From NCBI RefSeq assembly GCF_023101765.2, contig NC_064220.1, positions 5,642,001 to 5,706,000 on the forward strand: DNA of 64,000 nt, in the 5' to 3' direction. The notes under the pieces were generated by a model. That model searched no databases. It was not told the origin of the DNA and worked only from the letters and a program-made list of their open reading frames with translations. Shown here piece by piece: positions 10,325 to 20,783 of the stretch. The position numbers and the translations under genes were made by a program. The stretch comes from Spodoptera frugiperda (lineage: Eukaryota; Arthropoda; Insecta; Lepidoptera; Noctuidae). Position 1 is the first letter of the stretch, and the number at the start of each line of letters is the position of its first letter.

Positions 10325-10381
10325 GGTTTGGAATAACACATAGGTCATGGGAACGCGGGTGAAACCACTGGTAGAAGCTAG
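10325..10381 (+). mobile_element. Helitron-like 3' end
   Basis: GAACGCGGGTGAAACCACTG then GTAGAAGCTAG followed by T. The short hairpin and terminal CTAG with T following match Helitron 3' ends elsewhere in the window. The 5' limit is not visible. Confidence 0.45.
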
Positions 10382-10679
10382 TTCTAAAATATACAAAACA
10401 CAAGGTGTACGAACTATCATTTTCCTATAGAACTCTAAAGAAAAATAAATTTAGGTCTCTAATATTCTGAAATTATTTTAGGTAGGTAGGTAATGACTTA
10501 AATGCGTGTCGCGACCTACAGCCAGCGAAACAATTATAACAATTTGGACATACACTTAAATCATTTTTAATTATTATAGTAATTGGTCTGTTTTAATTTA
10601 ATATTAAACTTATTAGTTTAGCGTAAATTAGAGTATTCAATCTCATTTTTTGTTTCTTTATAATGACTTTCTTTTATGA

Positions 10680-10790
10680 TGGCAACGTACCCGTGACTCC
10701 TCTGGTATTGCGAGAGTCTACGGGGGCGCTGACTGCTTACCATCAGCTGACCCGTCTGCTCGTTTGCATAAAAATAAAATGATATAAGAA
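10680..10790 (-). mobile_element. Repeat P left-part fragment
   Basis: Minus-strand left part of repeat P (GTGACTCCTCTGGTATTGCG ... CTGCTTACCATCAG). It faces a plus-strand copy starting at 10792, so the two form an imperfect inverted pair. Confidence 0.55.
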
Positions 10791-10791
10791 A

Positions 10792-11051
10792 ATAAACGAG
10801 GAGACGGATTACCTGATGGTATAAGCAATCGGCGCCCGAAACACCAGAGGCGTTACAAGTGCGTTTCTGGCCTTTGGGGGTTAGGAATTTGAGGATTGTT
10901 GGGGATTCGGGGATTGGGAAAATTGGGAGGGTGGTAATTAGGCTACGCATATAACGCAAGCGTTGTTTCACATCGGTTTTCTGTGAGGCCGTGGTATCAC
11001 TCCGGTCGAGCCGGCCCAGCAGTGCCGAAGCATGGCTCTCCCACACTTAAA
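10792..11051 (+). mobile_element. Repeat P copy
   Basis: Spans all three marks of the family, including ACGCAAGCGTTGTTTCACAT and CATGGCTCTCCCACACTTAA. The minus-strand frame at 10618-11046 is an artefact of the repeat. Confidence 0.7.
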
Positions 11052-11711
11052 CTGTAATTACATTAATCATTCAAGTAATACTTTTCTTTCTTCTATTGTA
11101 ACAACAGCAAAATTACAACATGTAACAGCATAAAAAATATGTAAAAGGGACTAATACACTAGATAATCATTATATAAAATTGCCATAGAAATCCACATAA
11201 TGATAAAGTCGTATAATTCACATAAAACTCCTTAATATCTTCCGATATTCAGCGCATTACTTCCATTAAAGCGCGGTGCCCACATGAATGGAGTAACACC
11301 TTATTTGTCAAAACCTTTTTTATGACGACGAAATAATAAAATGTATGAAATATATTGAGCGGGCCCTTTAATGTGACAGCTACTTGGTATAACGCACTCA
11401 ATCCATTTTCCTGCTTCGACGAATTAAATTATATGTTTATACGTTTATATTATCAAAGAGCACCATTTTATATGGTATTTGATTTTGTAAAATTATCTAT
11501 ACCTAATGTATTTAAACGGTGCATTGTTTTGTCGTCAATTGGTTATTAATTTATGTATAAGTATAAGTAACATTTGTTTATTAATTATCTGATTGGTAAC
11601 TGTAGGGCTTAGGGTGCCGCGTTTGATTCCTTAAATTTTATAAAATTAAATTATTATTTAACTATTTACAATAAAAAAAAAATTGTAGCACGGTATCTCC
11701 AATTATAATTA
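11052..11711. other. No gene recognised
   Basis: AT-rich; the frame at 11355-11549 has no recognisable domain. Confidence 0.5.
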
Positions 11712-11907
11712 TGGATGGCTTCCTTACTATCGATATGTTTCATATACAAACTGCTACTTTGCGGCGGTGCAACTTCGTAACACATCTTTCTTAGCTACAT
11801 AGCTTAGTATCACTGGAAACGGTTACATAGTTTCACAGCTTAGCGTTTACATCTTCGTAGCATAGCTAATAGCTACATACCACATCTCTGGAAAGGCACC
11901 CTTAGGC
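11712..11907 (+). mobile_element. MITE-A, right part
   Basis: MITE-A is a family of about 300 bp with terminal inverted repeats based on AAGGGTGCTTTTCCACC and internal runs such as GTTTCCACTGATACTA and CCATAGCACGC. This copy begins inside the element (GGCTTCCTTACTATCGATAT) and ends at the inverted repeat GGAAAGGCACCCTTAG. Confidence 0.65.
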
Positions 11908-11984
11908 ACTAGTATTCAATTATTTCACCAAACAATCAATACATGTACTCTAGAGATTGGCCTCACAACAGATATCACATCTAT

Positions 11985-12211
11985 TCACGGTAAACGACAA
12001 CTTTCCGAACAAAAACGAGGTACATAATATATGACATAGCTCTTTCAGTTCTCGATATAAGTGTATTATTTAATGTTTCATGTTGAACATCCCTAAATAG
12101 GGAAGTTAGGGATGAGACTTCACATGCCACTTGGATATTGATATTCGAATACTCGATGGTCTTTATCGAATTTTTTGGTGAACGTGGCTATTTCCTTTTT
12201 TCTTCCTTTTT
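11985..12211 (-). repeat. Repeat C, inverted partner of 30597-30815
   Basis: About 200 bp including CCCTAAATAGGGAAGTTAGG and ATGACATAGCTCTTTCAGTT recurs in opposite orientation at 30597-30815 with few differences. In both places it is joined to a SINE-B tail, so the whole unit was copied as one piece. Confidence 0.75.
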
Positions 12212-12385
12212 TAAAAAAAACGTTAATTCACACTAGGATTTTCTCCTATGTCGTGAGTGCGTTTACAAACATACAAGTTCATATACATATGATACCCAGA
12301 CTCGGAATAACAATTTGTGGTCAAAGAGTTGCTCCGTGCGGGAATCGAAACCGCTACACATTGCGCGGCAGCCGGTCGCCCGAAG
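12212..12385 (-). mobile_element. SINE-B copy
   Basis: Minus-strand copy: tail ATTCACACTAGGATTTTCTC, body CAGACTCGGAATAACAATTT, B-box complement GCGGGAATCGAAACCGC, and head GCGGCAGCCGGTCGCCC near 12363-12380. The frame at 12175-12576 runs through it and is not a gene. Confidence 0.7.
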
Positions 12386-12699
12386 TCGGTTTAGTTTTTA
12401 AGAATTTTGAGGCAGGCATTGAAGTTCTTAGAATTAGCAGAATATTTAATTTGATAGTGTTTATTATCTTTTTAAGGATAAATAGATCATTGTTATGTTT
12501 AGACTTTGAAGGCACGTTTTACAATAGCTGTTATCCTAGAAATTGTTCTCAAAGTCTAATTAAAATTACTAATTAGCGCTAAGTAAGATTTTACTTTATA
12601 TTACGAAAATAGAAGACAATAGAAAAAATAGGCCTTTGTGGCTATGAACTAGATTGATGGTGGGTGAAAGTTGAGGCTCGAGATCTAAGTCGGTTTGAG
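12386..12699. other. No gene recognised
   Basis: AT-rich sequence without motifs. Confidence 0.45.
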
Positions 12700-12889
12700 T
12701 ATTTATAGAATGATGAATGATGATTACAGATGATCGCTAAATATTGCTGTTCGTTAGTCTCGCTAAAACTCGAGAACGGCTGGATCGATTTGGCAAATTT
12801 TAGTCTTGAATTATTTGTGGAAGTCCAGGAAAGGTTTAAAAGATGAGATATAAACATTTGAGGTGGTACGAAGTTTGTGGGTCAGCTAG
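12700..12889 (+). mobile_element. Helitron-like element, right part
   Basis: Contains GCTAAAACTCGAGAACGGCT and ends GGTACGAAGTTTGTGGGTCA then GCTAG followed by T. This is the Helitron-like terminus seen at 28352-28549 and 60838-61417. Left limit not determined. Confidence 0.5.
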
Positions 12890-13878
12890 TTAGCTACTAT
12901 GTATGATACTTTTTAGACATCGTTACATTTCTACAAAATGATTAAAAAAAAATACATTCGTGCTTACTTTACCAAAATCTATGCACCTGTAAATAAAATA
13001 CGTACAGTATTTAGAACTTTTTGATAACAACATTTTAAAACTATATAGCAAAAGCTAAAATTGTTTCACATGACTTCTGCTTACCTCTCAACACAATAGC
13101 AGCCCCGATAAAACAAAACAGTAAAACAAAGAAACGTCGCTTCACGAATTTGAATTCACTTACAGCACATTCACGAACAAATCGTAGCTTCCAATTCAAA
13201 GAATCGAGAATCGGTGCAAAATATAATAATAATAAATAGGAGACAGTGAAAATCTTTGACTGCGAACAATTTTCCACCTTCAAAAGTAAATACAAAGACC
13301 TATTGAGCTTCAATGTTCCGGAACACGACGCTCATCCAATAATAAATCTATTGTTTATAAGTATCTTCTTCAATTAAGAGCATTTGCTCAAACACTTCAC
13401 CAATTATGCCGTTTGTGGTCAAATTTATGTAATGGCCCAAATCCATTGTTTTGTCAGAAGATCGAACTTTCTATAATGGTGTATTGATAATTGACAATAA
13501 CTGCTTACGTCTTTGGGGATTAAGAGGCGTGCCGCTATTTTATCAAAATTCCCTCAATTCTGTGAAACAATGCTTATTTAAGGAAATCTGTAGTTACTAA
13601 TAATTAACTGACTGAAGTTTTTTTTCTAATTACCATATGTATTATAATGGCAGCATAATTGGGTTTGGTGAGCCTACATAGTGATTATGCACTGTAAACT
13701 AGGCGCCATATTGTTTCGTTGGCTAATCATGCTCCGGCTTCATTGCCGGCTGATTATTCCATTAGGTATATAAAAAATCGTAAGCTGGTCAAAATGTGAT
13801 GACTGGAATCCTCGAAGACCACAATTTTAAGAGTAATATCAATGAGAGATGTTGTCTTTTCATTTGTTGGTTCAAAAG
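12890..13878. other. No gene recognised
   Basis: About 1 kb of AT-rich DNA. A minus-strand 90-codon frame at 13041-13313 has a hydrophobic stretch but no recognisable family. A 5-bp CCGGC/GCCGG hairpin lies near 13732-13747. Confidence 0.45.
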
Positions 13879-13918
13879 AAAAAGTGGATGTTATATTAAA
13901 ATATTACATCCACTTTTT
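13879..13918. repeat. Perfect 13-bp inverted repeat
   Basis: AAAAAGTGGATGT at 13879-13891 and its exact reverse complement at 13906-13918 flank a 14-nt AT loop. A compact hairpin of unknown role. Confidence 0.8.
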
Positions 13919-13982
13919 ACCATACATACATAAATAACATGATGTTTTGTATGATACACGTATTATTATATCATTTTAAGTG

Positions 13983-14175
13983 TGCGAGAAGAGCGGCTCG
14001 ACAGGAGTGGTACCACGGCTTCACAGAAAATAAACTATTTCGACGTAAATTCCTAACCCCCAAAAGACCGGAAACGCACTTGTAACGTCTCAGGTGTTTT
14101 GAGTGTCCATGGGCGGTGACGATTGCTTACTATCAGGTGATCCATCAGCTCGTTTACCGCTTATACCATTAAAAA
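13983..14175 (-). mobile_element. Repeat P copy, internally deleted
   Basis: Minus strand; both ends of the family are recognisable (GGCTCGACAGGAGTGGTACC and CATGGGCGGTGACGATTGCT) but the middle, including AACGCAAGCGTT, is shortened. Confidence 0.6.
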
Positions 14176-15178
14176 TATTCTTTACTTAATTTAGTATACC
14201 TCTTCGTATTCCCTAAAAAAAAACAGTTTTCTTAAACTTAATGTATTTAAATATGGAACACCGACTATTCCAGAAGCTTTCCATAAGTACGTACTTTGTT
14301 TTATGTGTTTTTTACCTTCTAATGTAAATTAATGTTAATTCTTAAAACAGTTGCTTAGTCTGCCCCCACGCCTGGTTTAACTTAACTTAAACAAACGAGT
14401 TTACCTTGCCTGCCTCGTTGATATAAATTGTAAGTGGGAATACTAAGGACTTGGGTTAAGTATTATTGGATATTTGACCTTAAAATTATATATAAATAGG
14501 GATGAATTTTCAGCAAAACACTTTGGTTATTTAATTCGAGCTATACATAATGTATTTTCTATTGTGTCTTATAATATAGTGGCAGTCAATAGCTTAAGTT
14601 ATCTGATAAAGTGAGAACTGAACTGAAGAAAATTAAAACAATAAATAAAAAGGACATTATATAAAGGGTCATAGGAAAAGGTAAAGAGATGTGTAAGAAT
14701 CATAGCAATTGGCGTTTCATTGTCTCTACCTACCCCTATGGGAGACAGGCGTTAGGTTATATATGATAAAGAAAGGAGTCGGTGATGAGATTATACCTGA
14801 TGAGAGAGATGTAACTTTGGATTAAGGAAATCGTAAATCTTAAGCCATTTCGAATTAAGACTAGCTTGAGATTACCAAATAATCTTACAAAGGAACTCAA
14901 ATACACGTATTCTGATATGTATGCAGATTGCAGTGTGGTGCAATTAGTACTTGCTACCCAACTCTCTTTGTTTAATCACTAATGAGTGTAGTAGTTATTA
15001 CTTATCACACGTGTGATTGCGTGTCAATGACCCTTACGTATATTTCAAGCTTATTTACTGTTCTTGCAAACCCTTATTTTGTAGAAGATGTCCATTGGTC
15101 AGCAGTGGACTCTCAAAAGTTTATACACATATACATTTTAGAAGATTTGATCATATTGAGATATTTTGGATTAAATTG
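14176..15178. other. No gene; one dispersed repeat patch
   Basis: About 14690-14755 (AATTGGCGTTTCATTGTCTC and the following CCTATGGGAGACAGGCGT) is the reverse of the repeat at 6140-6200 and 51104-51160. The rest is unassigned. Confidence 0.45.
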
Positions 15179-15453
15179 ACTGCCTCGTTGGTCGCAAGTG
15201 CGACTGCCGGAAAAGGGTCTCGGGTTCGATTCCCGGGTCGGGAAAAGATCACTCGGAGTTTTTCGGTTTTTCGAAAATTTCTCAGTGGTAGCACGGAGTC
15301 TTGAATTGTGTCCAGTATATGACAATGGGCTCACCTTCTATTACATTGGACTTATAACACAATTGGTGAAAAGTGGGTGTACATTGTATAGCGGCATTAC
15401 GTTTCGTAATGAGCACCTCTTCCTACCCCTTCGGGGATAAAAGGCATGACGTT
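15179..15453 (+). mobile_element. SINE-A copy, near full length
   Basis: Head ACTGCCTCGTTGGTCGCAAG has lost about 9 bp within the A-box region; the B box GGGTTCGATTCCC at about 15220 is intact. The body is followed by the hairpin CCCCTTCGGGG at 15425-15435. The loss in the A box would weaken RNA polymerase III transcription. Confidence 0.88.
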
Positions 15454-16029
15454 ATTACTAAATCACAAAATAGAAAAAGTCGACCCATTTAACATTTACA
15501 CATGCCACATGTAAGGTAATTGAACTTGAGTTAATTTTAGTTCGGGAGTTATACACTGATACTAAAAATAAATGCCTCCTTTATTTCTCATTGAAATCCT
15601 TTTGAGTGGCGATTCGACACGAACGAGTGAAGATTGGGTACTGACCAACAATAATACGTGATATTTGAAACATTTGAAATGGTTCTTAGTACTTACAGTG
15701 TGTAGGTGCTAAGTTTTTATGTTAATTACCTTGTTAGTAGATTTGTGGTAAGAATAATGAGTGATTCGCACAAAATTCAGGCTTTTTGGTTTTCTCTGAG
15801 TGATAATACATACATACACATAATATAATTACAATCACGGCTGGTTCCCATTGGGGAAGAGACCATAGAACGTCAAATGACATGATTTTGGCAAACCTCT
15901 ATCGCTCCCTTTTCATGTTCGTCGATTGCGGTTGATCTTAATTAGACCCTTATTCAATTAGTATGATAAGTAATTATGAGTGTTAAATTGTACTATGTAA
16001 GTTTATCACCACCTATAATTTTAACTGGT
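15454..16029. other. No gene recognised
   Basis: Around 15830-15940 (CACGGCTGGTTCCCATTGGG and the following GAAGAGACCATAGAACG) looks like dispersed repeat debris. No gene signal. Confidence 0.45.
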
Positions 16030-16125
16030 AGGTTTTTTTATGGAATAGGGGGCAAACGAACATGCGGGTCACCTGATGGTAAGCGATCAGCGCCACCCAT
16101 GGACACCCGCAACACCAAAGAACTA
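16030..16125 (+). mobile_element. Repeat P left-part fragment
   Basis: GGGTCACCTGATGGTAAGCG then CCCATGGACACCCGCAACAC match the left third of repeat P. Confidence 0.6.
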
Positions 16126-16240
16126 TGCACAACAAAGCTTTATCTCTACGCATTGCCAAAGTGTCAAGTCGAATGCTGAAGTGTAGATCTGCGCGAGACA
16201 CAAAGTGTTTTCTATTGTGTCTCATATACCAGCAGACTAG

Positions 16241-16403
16241 AGGTTAATACCCGGAGCTGCGGACTGCGTAACGGGTTACTGGGCTCCGATTCGAAAAGCA
16301 GGAGTAGAAACGGGGTGGTTTTTAGTCAGTAAGAGTCTGACATTGTCTTTTGCCTCATCTAAGGCGGGAGAAGATATTCGATGACTTTTCCCCCACAGAA
16401 AAA
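16241..16403 (+). mobile_element. R1-clade LINE 3' UTR fragment
   Basis: Starts CCGGAGCTGCGGACTGCG and runs through GGTTTTTAGTCAGTAAGAGT to a decayed terminus at 16388-16403. 5' truncation within the 3' UTR. Confidence 0.8.
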
Positions 16404-17091
16404 CTAGATATTAAAAGGTTTTGGTTTATTAAGGTAGCGAGAAGAGTAGGGATGGTGACAGATATATTGTACTCTGTTGACATTACATAGTCCAAATAGC
16501 AGGTGATAATAATACATATACACGTTTGTATACCAAAATAGATTTTTTCTCAGAAATCGTTCTTAACAAATATAATATCTATTGAAGTGATCGTAACTTC
16601 TGTAACTACAATTTAATAATAATGTATTTTCTTAGGCATGTTATTACATATTGTATTTTGTTTTGCTTCAGTAATTGAAATAGTTTTTCATGCTATTATA
16701 CGATACATTATATTGTTATTTATTTTCAATCTAACTAGTTTCATCAAATATGTTTGACTCGTGTATTCTAGATACAAACTTTGATAAATTTCTAATTGAA
16801 TATCTTGATTTTTTTGGTTGACTAATTGTTTGTTAGCGCACATTTTGGCAAAAATATCTATAATATTGTTTTAAGGCTTTGACTGCCGATAGAAAACTCT
16901 TGAAGGCGAATCCTCTATTAACGTAAATCATCAGTGAGCTACGTGGCAGTTTGGTTTAGATATCTGAATCTTAAGTGTATAATGGCAGTGAAATCTTAGT
17001 AGTTTTGGCACATCCAACTCAATTAACTTGCAAAAGCAATAGAAAAAATGCACACCCAAAAGAAACATAATCAGTCACCAAAATTCCAACA
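16404..17091. other. No gene recognised
   Basis: About 690 bp of AT-rich DNA. The patch 16435-16490 shares a dispersed repeat with 5140-5200. Confidence 0.5.
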
Positions 17092-17123
17092 TGTACTACG
17101 GCGTAGCGCTACGCCGTAGTACA
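17092..17123. repeat. Perfect 32-bp palindrome
   Basis: The half site is TGTACTACGGCGTAGC (17092-17107), followed immediately by its exact reverse complement with no spacer. CGTAGTAC recurs at about 17129. Much GC-richer than its surroundings. Confidence 0.9.
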
Positions 17124-18130
17124 AACTCGTAGTACATCGCTACAAATCAACCGAGAAGGCATAACAGTCAATCATTTGTAAACAGCGGATGTGTACCACG
17201 TCCTTTGTCGCTAAATTGCGAATAAATTCACCCTGTAACATTTTCAAAGCGATTTTCATTATCTAAATTGTATGTAACATGTTTTTCTTTCATCCGATCG
17301 GCGTTAACGAGAACATGAGCAACGCAATCCTATTACAGCTTACGTAATTCAGTGCAGTGTTTCTATTCTAATTAAACGCATATTCACGTTTGTACTGGCG
17401 ACGAATGTAAACCCCATTTAGTATTAATGCGGCTGTTTCGTCGCGCCTTAATTACAAGCAAACTTGCTGGAAATTATTCAGTTTTTAATTATAATACTGG
17501 ATTAAGGAAGTGACCGAGTTTGTTTTGGTGACGGTTAGTGGTACACTTTGTTATTGTTGAATGTTTATTTTTGGTGACGTTCCTATTCTTAGTCTCATGT
17601 TGTTTCTATGTGGTTGGGTTGTCAGTGACAGTTTCTTCACCTTTCACACATACTGTACTATTATATGATGGGTGTCCCTATAAATACACCTCTGTCTACT
17701 CCCACGAATAAATAGGCGTACTGTGATGAAAGGCGTTGAAACGTCTTTTACGTTTACGAACGATTAGTTTGATACATGTTATTTTTACTGAGTGTAGCGT
17801 GTGGGTTTGTTGAATTGTACAAAAATGGTATATGAAGTTATTTCGGCTAAGTTACGAGCTTTTTATTAGTTTTTGTGTATCTTAAAGTTCACCTACTTAC
17901 TTTTAATCCTCGAAAGGATAGGCAGAGGCGCAAACCCCTTATCATTAGTTATGTTGTACTGACAACATAACTGCTATGAGACTGCTCATACATGGTAATC
18001 ATTTCACTTTCTCATCATTTCCTATTATTAGTAATGTATAATAAGTATGTGTATTGTCATGTGATGGATATAAAATTTAATCTGCGCTGTTAAAATTGCT
18101 CTCAAAACCAAAAATATCTAAATTAATTAT
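17124..18130. other. No gene; repeat-poor stretch
   Basis: 17150-17560 contains no repeat recognised from elsewhere in the window and has several homeodomain-like TAATTA/TTAATTA sites. It could be unique regulatory DNA, but there is no direct proof. No open frame of note. Confidence 0.35.
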
Positions 18131-18537
18131 TGCTTGTGGAGGCCCGGCTTCAAAGCCTTGAACACAGGCGCAAGGTCGCAAGCCTTTCCGTTTTTTACCG
18201 GATACATTTCGGAGAGTACGTGGGAATTGCACAACTTGATTCCCCCTAGTCCTTTTCATCATCGAACCACAAGACAATCGGCGAAGCGTCACCGCTTCAT
18301 GGTAGATATCCCACCCACACGCACGAAGCGCTTCGCTTCAAGCGTCCTTGTGCGAACTGCTAGGGAGTGGAACTCCTTGCCGGAGTCTGTGTTTCCTGAT
18401 GGGTATAACCTGGGTGTCTTCAAGGCCCGAGTGAATAGGTTGCTTATGGGCAGACGTGCTCCACCGTAGGCCGCATCATCACTTACCATCAGGTGAGATA
18501 GCGGCCAAACGTCGACCCATTAAATGTAAAAAAAAAA
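18131..18537 (+). mobile_element. LINE-T 3' end
   Basis: Encodes (frame 18134-18469) the C-terminal 110 residues of a non-LTR retrotransposon polymerase protein, then a 60-bp 3' UTR (CACTTACCATCAGGTGAGAT) and an A-run at 18528-18537. Conserved residues: RTKRFASSVLVRTAREWNSL and VFPDGYN, VFKARVNRLL. The RT core is absent. Confidence 0.75.
18134..18469 (+). pseudogene. LINE-T polymerase protein, C-terminal remnant
   Basis: 111 codons open from a TTG, so there is no real start. The region downstream of RT in many LINEs has the pattern F-RTA--WNSLP--VF-----L--FK--V-RLL, which is present here at residues 62-105. The same stretch occurs degraded on the minus strand at 1450-1600 and at 6258-6300. 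Domain level is clear; clade is not. Confidence 0.7.
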
Positions 18538-18542
18538 GTATT

Positions 18543-18723
18543 TTTCGGCTTACTCACATAACTATTTGACGAGGAACTTTACTAGTTTCAAGCCTTACTA
18601 GAGGCTCATATTCATGAGGAGCATTCTACGATGCGGTGACTGTTGCGCTGCTACAGTAGACAGGCAGTCATACAGTTGCCGTGTCGTATGTCATGGAATG
18701 CTGCTCAAGAGTAAGCCGAAAAA
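18543..18723. mobile_element. MITE with 15-bp TIRs
   Basis: TTTTTCGGCTTACTC at 18543-18557 is exactly inverted at 18709-18723. The 181-bp element is non-coding. It sits 5 bp after the LINE-T tail. A short duplication was not resolved. Confidence 0.75.
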
Positions 18724-19494
18724 CATAGTAATTAATTTAGTATGTCTCACGAAAGTTACAATATAAACGAAATACCGACTAATAAATCAACAAGACAGTG
18801 ACAGTTACATAGTATATCAACATTTTACTTACCTATTTACTAGTTCCTTAGTTGGTTCACAATCTTTTATAACGTGATTTGTTTCACTATGTCCCAAAAG
18901 CGACATAAAATATTGCCAACGAAGAACGCATCTTGTGCCCTTGTGATTACCGTCATTATCCTTTCTCAGCGGCGGTCTGAGTGCCAGCAGTGGGAACATT
19001 AAAGAACTGATTATGTCATAAGTTATTGTAGACAATTTGTGTTCATCGTACTGTTGTTATAAAGTTCATTTTTGAACGTTTAGTCATGTGTTCAGTAAGG
19101 GAATGGTTTGATTATGAATTTCTAAGCAAAAAAAAATGATAGTGTTTCTACTCGTAATGATCCGGAAACTAAATAGAGGATATTACAATGTCAGTATTTT
19201 TTTTTCTCAAATTCAATGTTATATTTTTATACTAGGTACTTATGGTAGCAGCATAGCTTACAGCCCATTTGATGGTAAACGTATTTCGGTAACATTTGAT
19301 GCATCACGAGTACGTTGCCAACTACGCATGAATTTAATGTCGCCATTTGAATCTTCATAATTCCGTTCTAATCAGAGACAGTCCATTTTACGTAAATATC
19401 ATTTAACTTTCTACCTCGCACAGCAAAACTATGGGCGATAACATCGGCGATATTTCCGAACCGATAAGACCTTCAAACCGTCAAGAAAATAGCG
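18724..19494. other. No gene recognised
   Basis: Unassigned AT-rich sequence; the small frames at 18829-19035 and 19136-19360 show no domain. Confidence 0.5.
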
Positions 19495-19700
19495 TATTTT
19501 TTTTACAAGACCGGCAACGCACCTATGACTCCTCTGGTGATGCGGGTGTCCATGGGCGGCGCTGATCGCTTACCATTAGGTGACCCGTCTGCTCAATTGC
19601 CCTCTATTTCATAAAAAAATTCAAATAATGGACTTTTACATCAGTCATTTACCATCAGGTGACCCGTCTGCTCGATTGCCCTCTATTCCATAAAACAATC
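19495..19700 (-). mobile_element. Repeat P left-part, partly duplicated
   Basis: Minus-strand left part of repeat P (GGCAACGCACCTATGACTCC ... ATTAGGTGACCCGTCTGCTC). The segment TACCATCAGGTGACCCGTCT to CCCTCTATTCCATAAAA recurs at about 19650-19695, so the end of the repeat is duplicated in tandem. Confidence 0.6.
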
Positions 19701-20034
19701 TAATAACGGAATTGGAATCCGTCATTATCTGTATTTAATATTCTCTGCTTACCTTTTGGCTTTGACTCACAATCAGCATCTCTATTGCCATATACCAAGT
19801 CTATAATTGTAATATGCAGGATTAATCTCGCAATATTGATTCGAACCAGCACTTAAAGAGACAAATATGGAACTAAGCGTTGATGCGATTTACATATTGA
19901 TAAACAAGATTACATTACCGGCTTACAATCTGGTACTGAGGTAGTCTCTTAGGTAAATAGATTCAACATTCTTAATCACGTGTCCTTAGCAACAAGTCGA
20001 TTGATATTTACGTACTAGTTAATGTTCGCGGCAT

Positions 20035-20264
20035 CGCTCGCGTGTTACGGCCTTTGTGACTAATTAAAGTACTCCTTTGTGACTAATAAAGTTACCTGCT
20101 AATAAAAATCCCGTCAAAATTGGTTCAGTCATTTCAGAGATTAGCCAGAACAAAAACACAGACAAAAGTTGTAAAAAAATATTTTGGTGTATGTATGCAT
20201 GTAGTAAACGGTTATTTCAATATTACAAACAGACACTCTAATATTATTTTTATGTATGTATAGA
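20035..20264. repeat. Dispersed repeat interrupted by a TIR element
   Basis: ATCCCGTCAAAATTGGTTCA and ATTACAAACAGACACTCTAA look like a common moth repeat (recalled type, not verified). It reaches the left side of the TIR element at 20265 and seems to resume after 20663. Confidence 0.4.
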
Positions 20265-20663
20265 TATACAACGTGTAACAAAATACCCATATACATCAAG
20301 AAGCCCTGGTGTATACAGGTTGAATAGAATCTCTACACAATGTTTCAGCAAAAAATACGTTTAAAAAAAAATTAGTACCAAATTGTTTGTTCTTGGTATC
20401 GCATAGTTCTTGATTTAAAATCATATAAACGTGTCACAACACTACAGGGATCACTCGCTAATATTATGCAACATTTCTTCTGTCAATCCGATCGCCTAGT
20501 ACCTGTCTACCTAATTTTGATTCGCGCGGCGGGGCGATTGGAAAAATTCATAACTTGGTACCATGAAAACATGAGTTTAAAAAACCCTTCCCGTATCGTT
20601 TGTTATGTTATCTAGAAACCGTGAACTTGATATGTATACCCCCTTTTTGTTACACGTTGTATA
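20265..20663. mobile_element. 399-bp TIR element with possible TAGATA duplication
   Basis: TATACAACGTGTAACAAAA at 20265-20283 is exactly inverted at 20645-20663. TAGATA occurs at both junctions (20261-20266 and 20662-20667). The interior is non-coding. A non-autonomous DNA transposon of unknown superfamily. Confidence 0.8.
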
Positions 20664-20768
20664 GATACACGCATATATATGATAATGAAAAAGAATAATA
20701 TACACACAAAATTATTCTAACTCCTGGAAAATTGTTGAAACACGTTTGCTAACATTAAAAGCGTTCGT

Positions 20769-20783
20769 AAGTCAAAGAAGAAT
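20769..20783 (+). repeat. Target-site duplication (left) of R1-clade LINE
   Basis: AAGTCAAAGAAGAAT at 20769-20783 recurs at 24105-24119 after the poly-A tail; 13 bp are unambiguous and two A residues could be tail. Confidence 0.9.
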
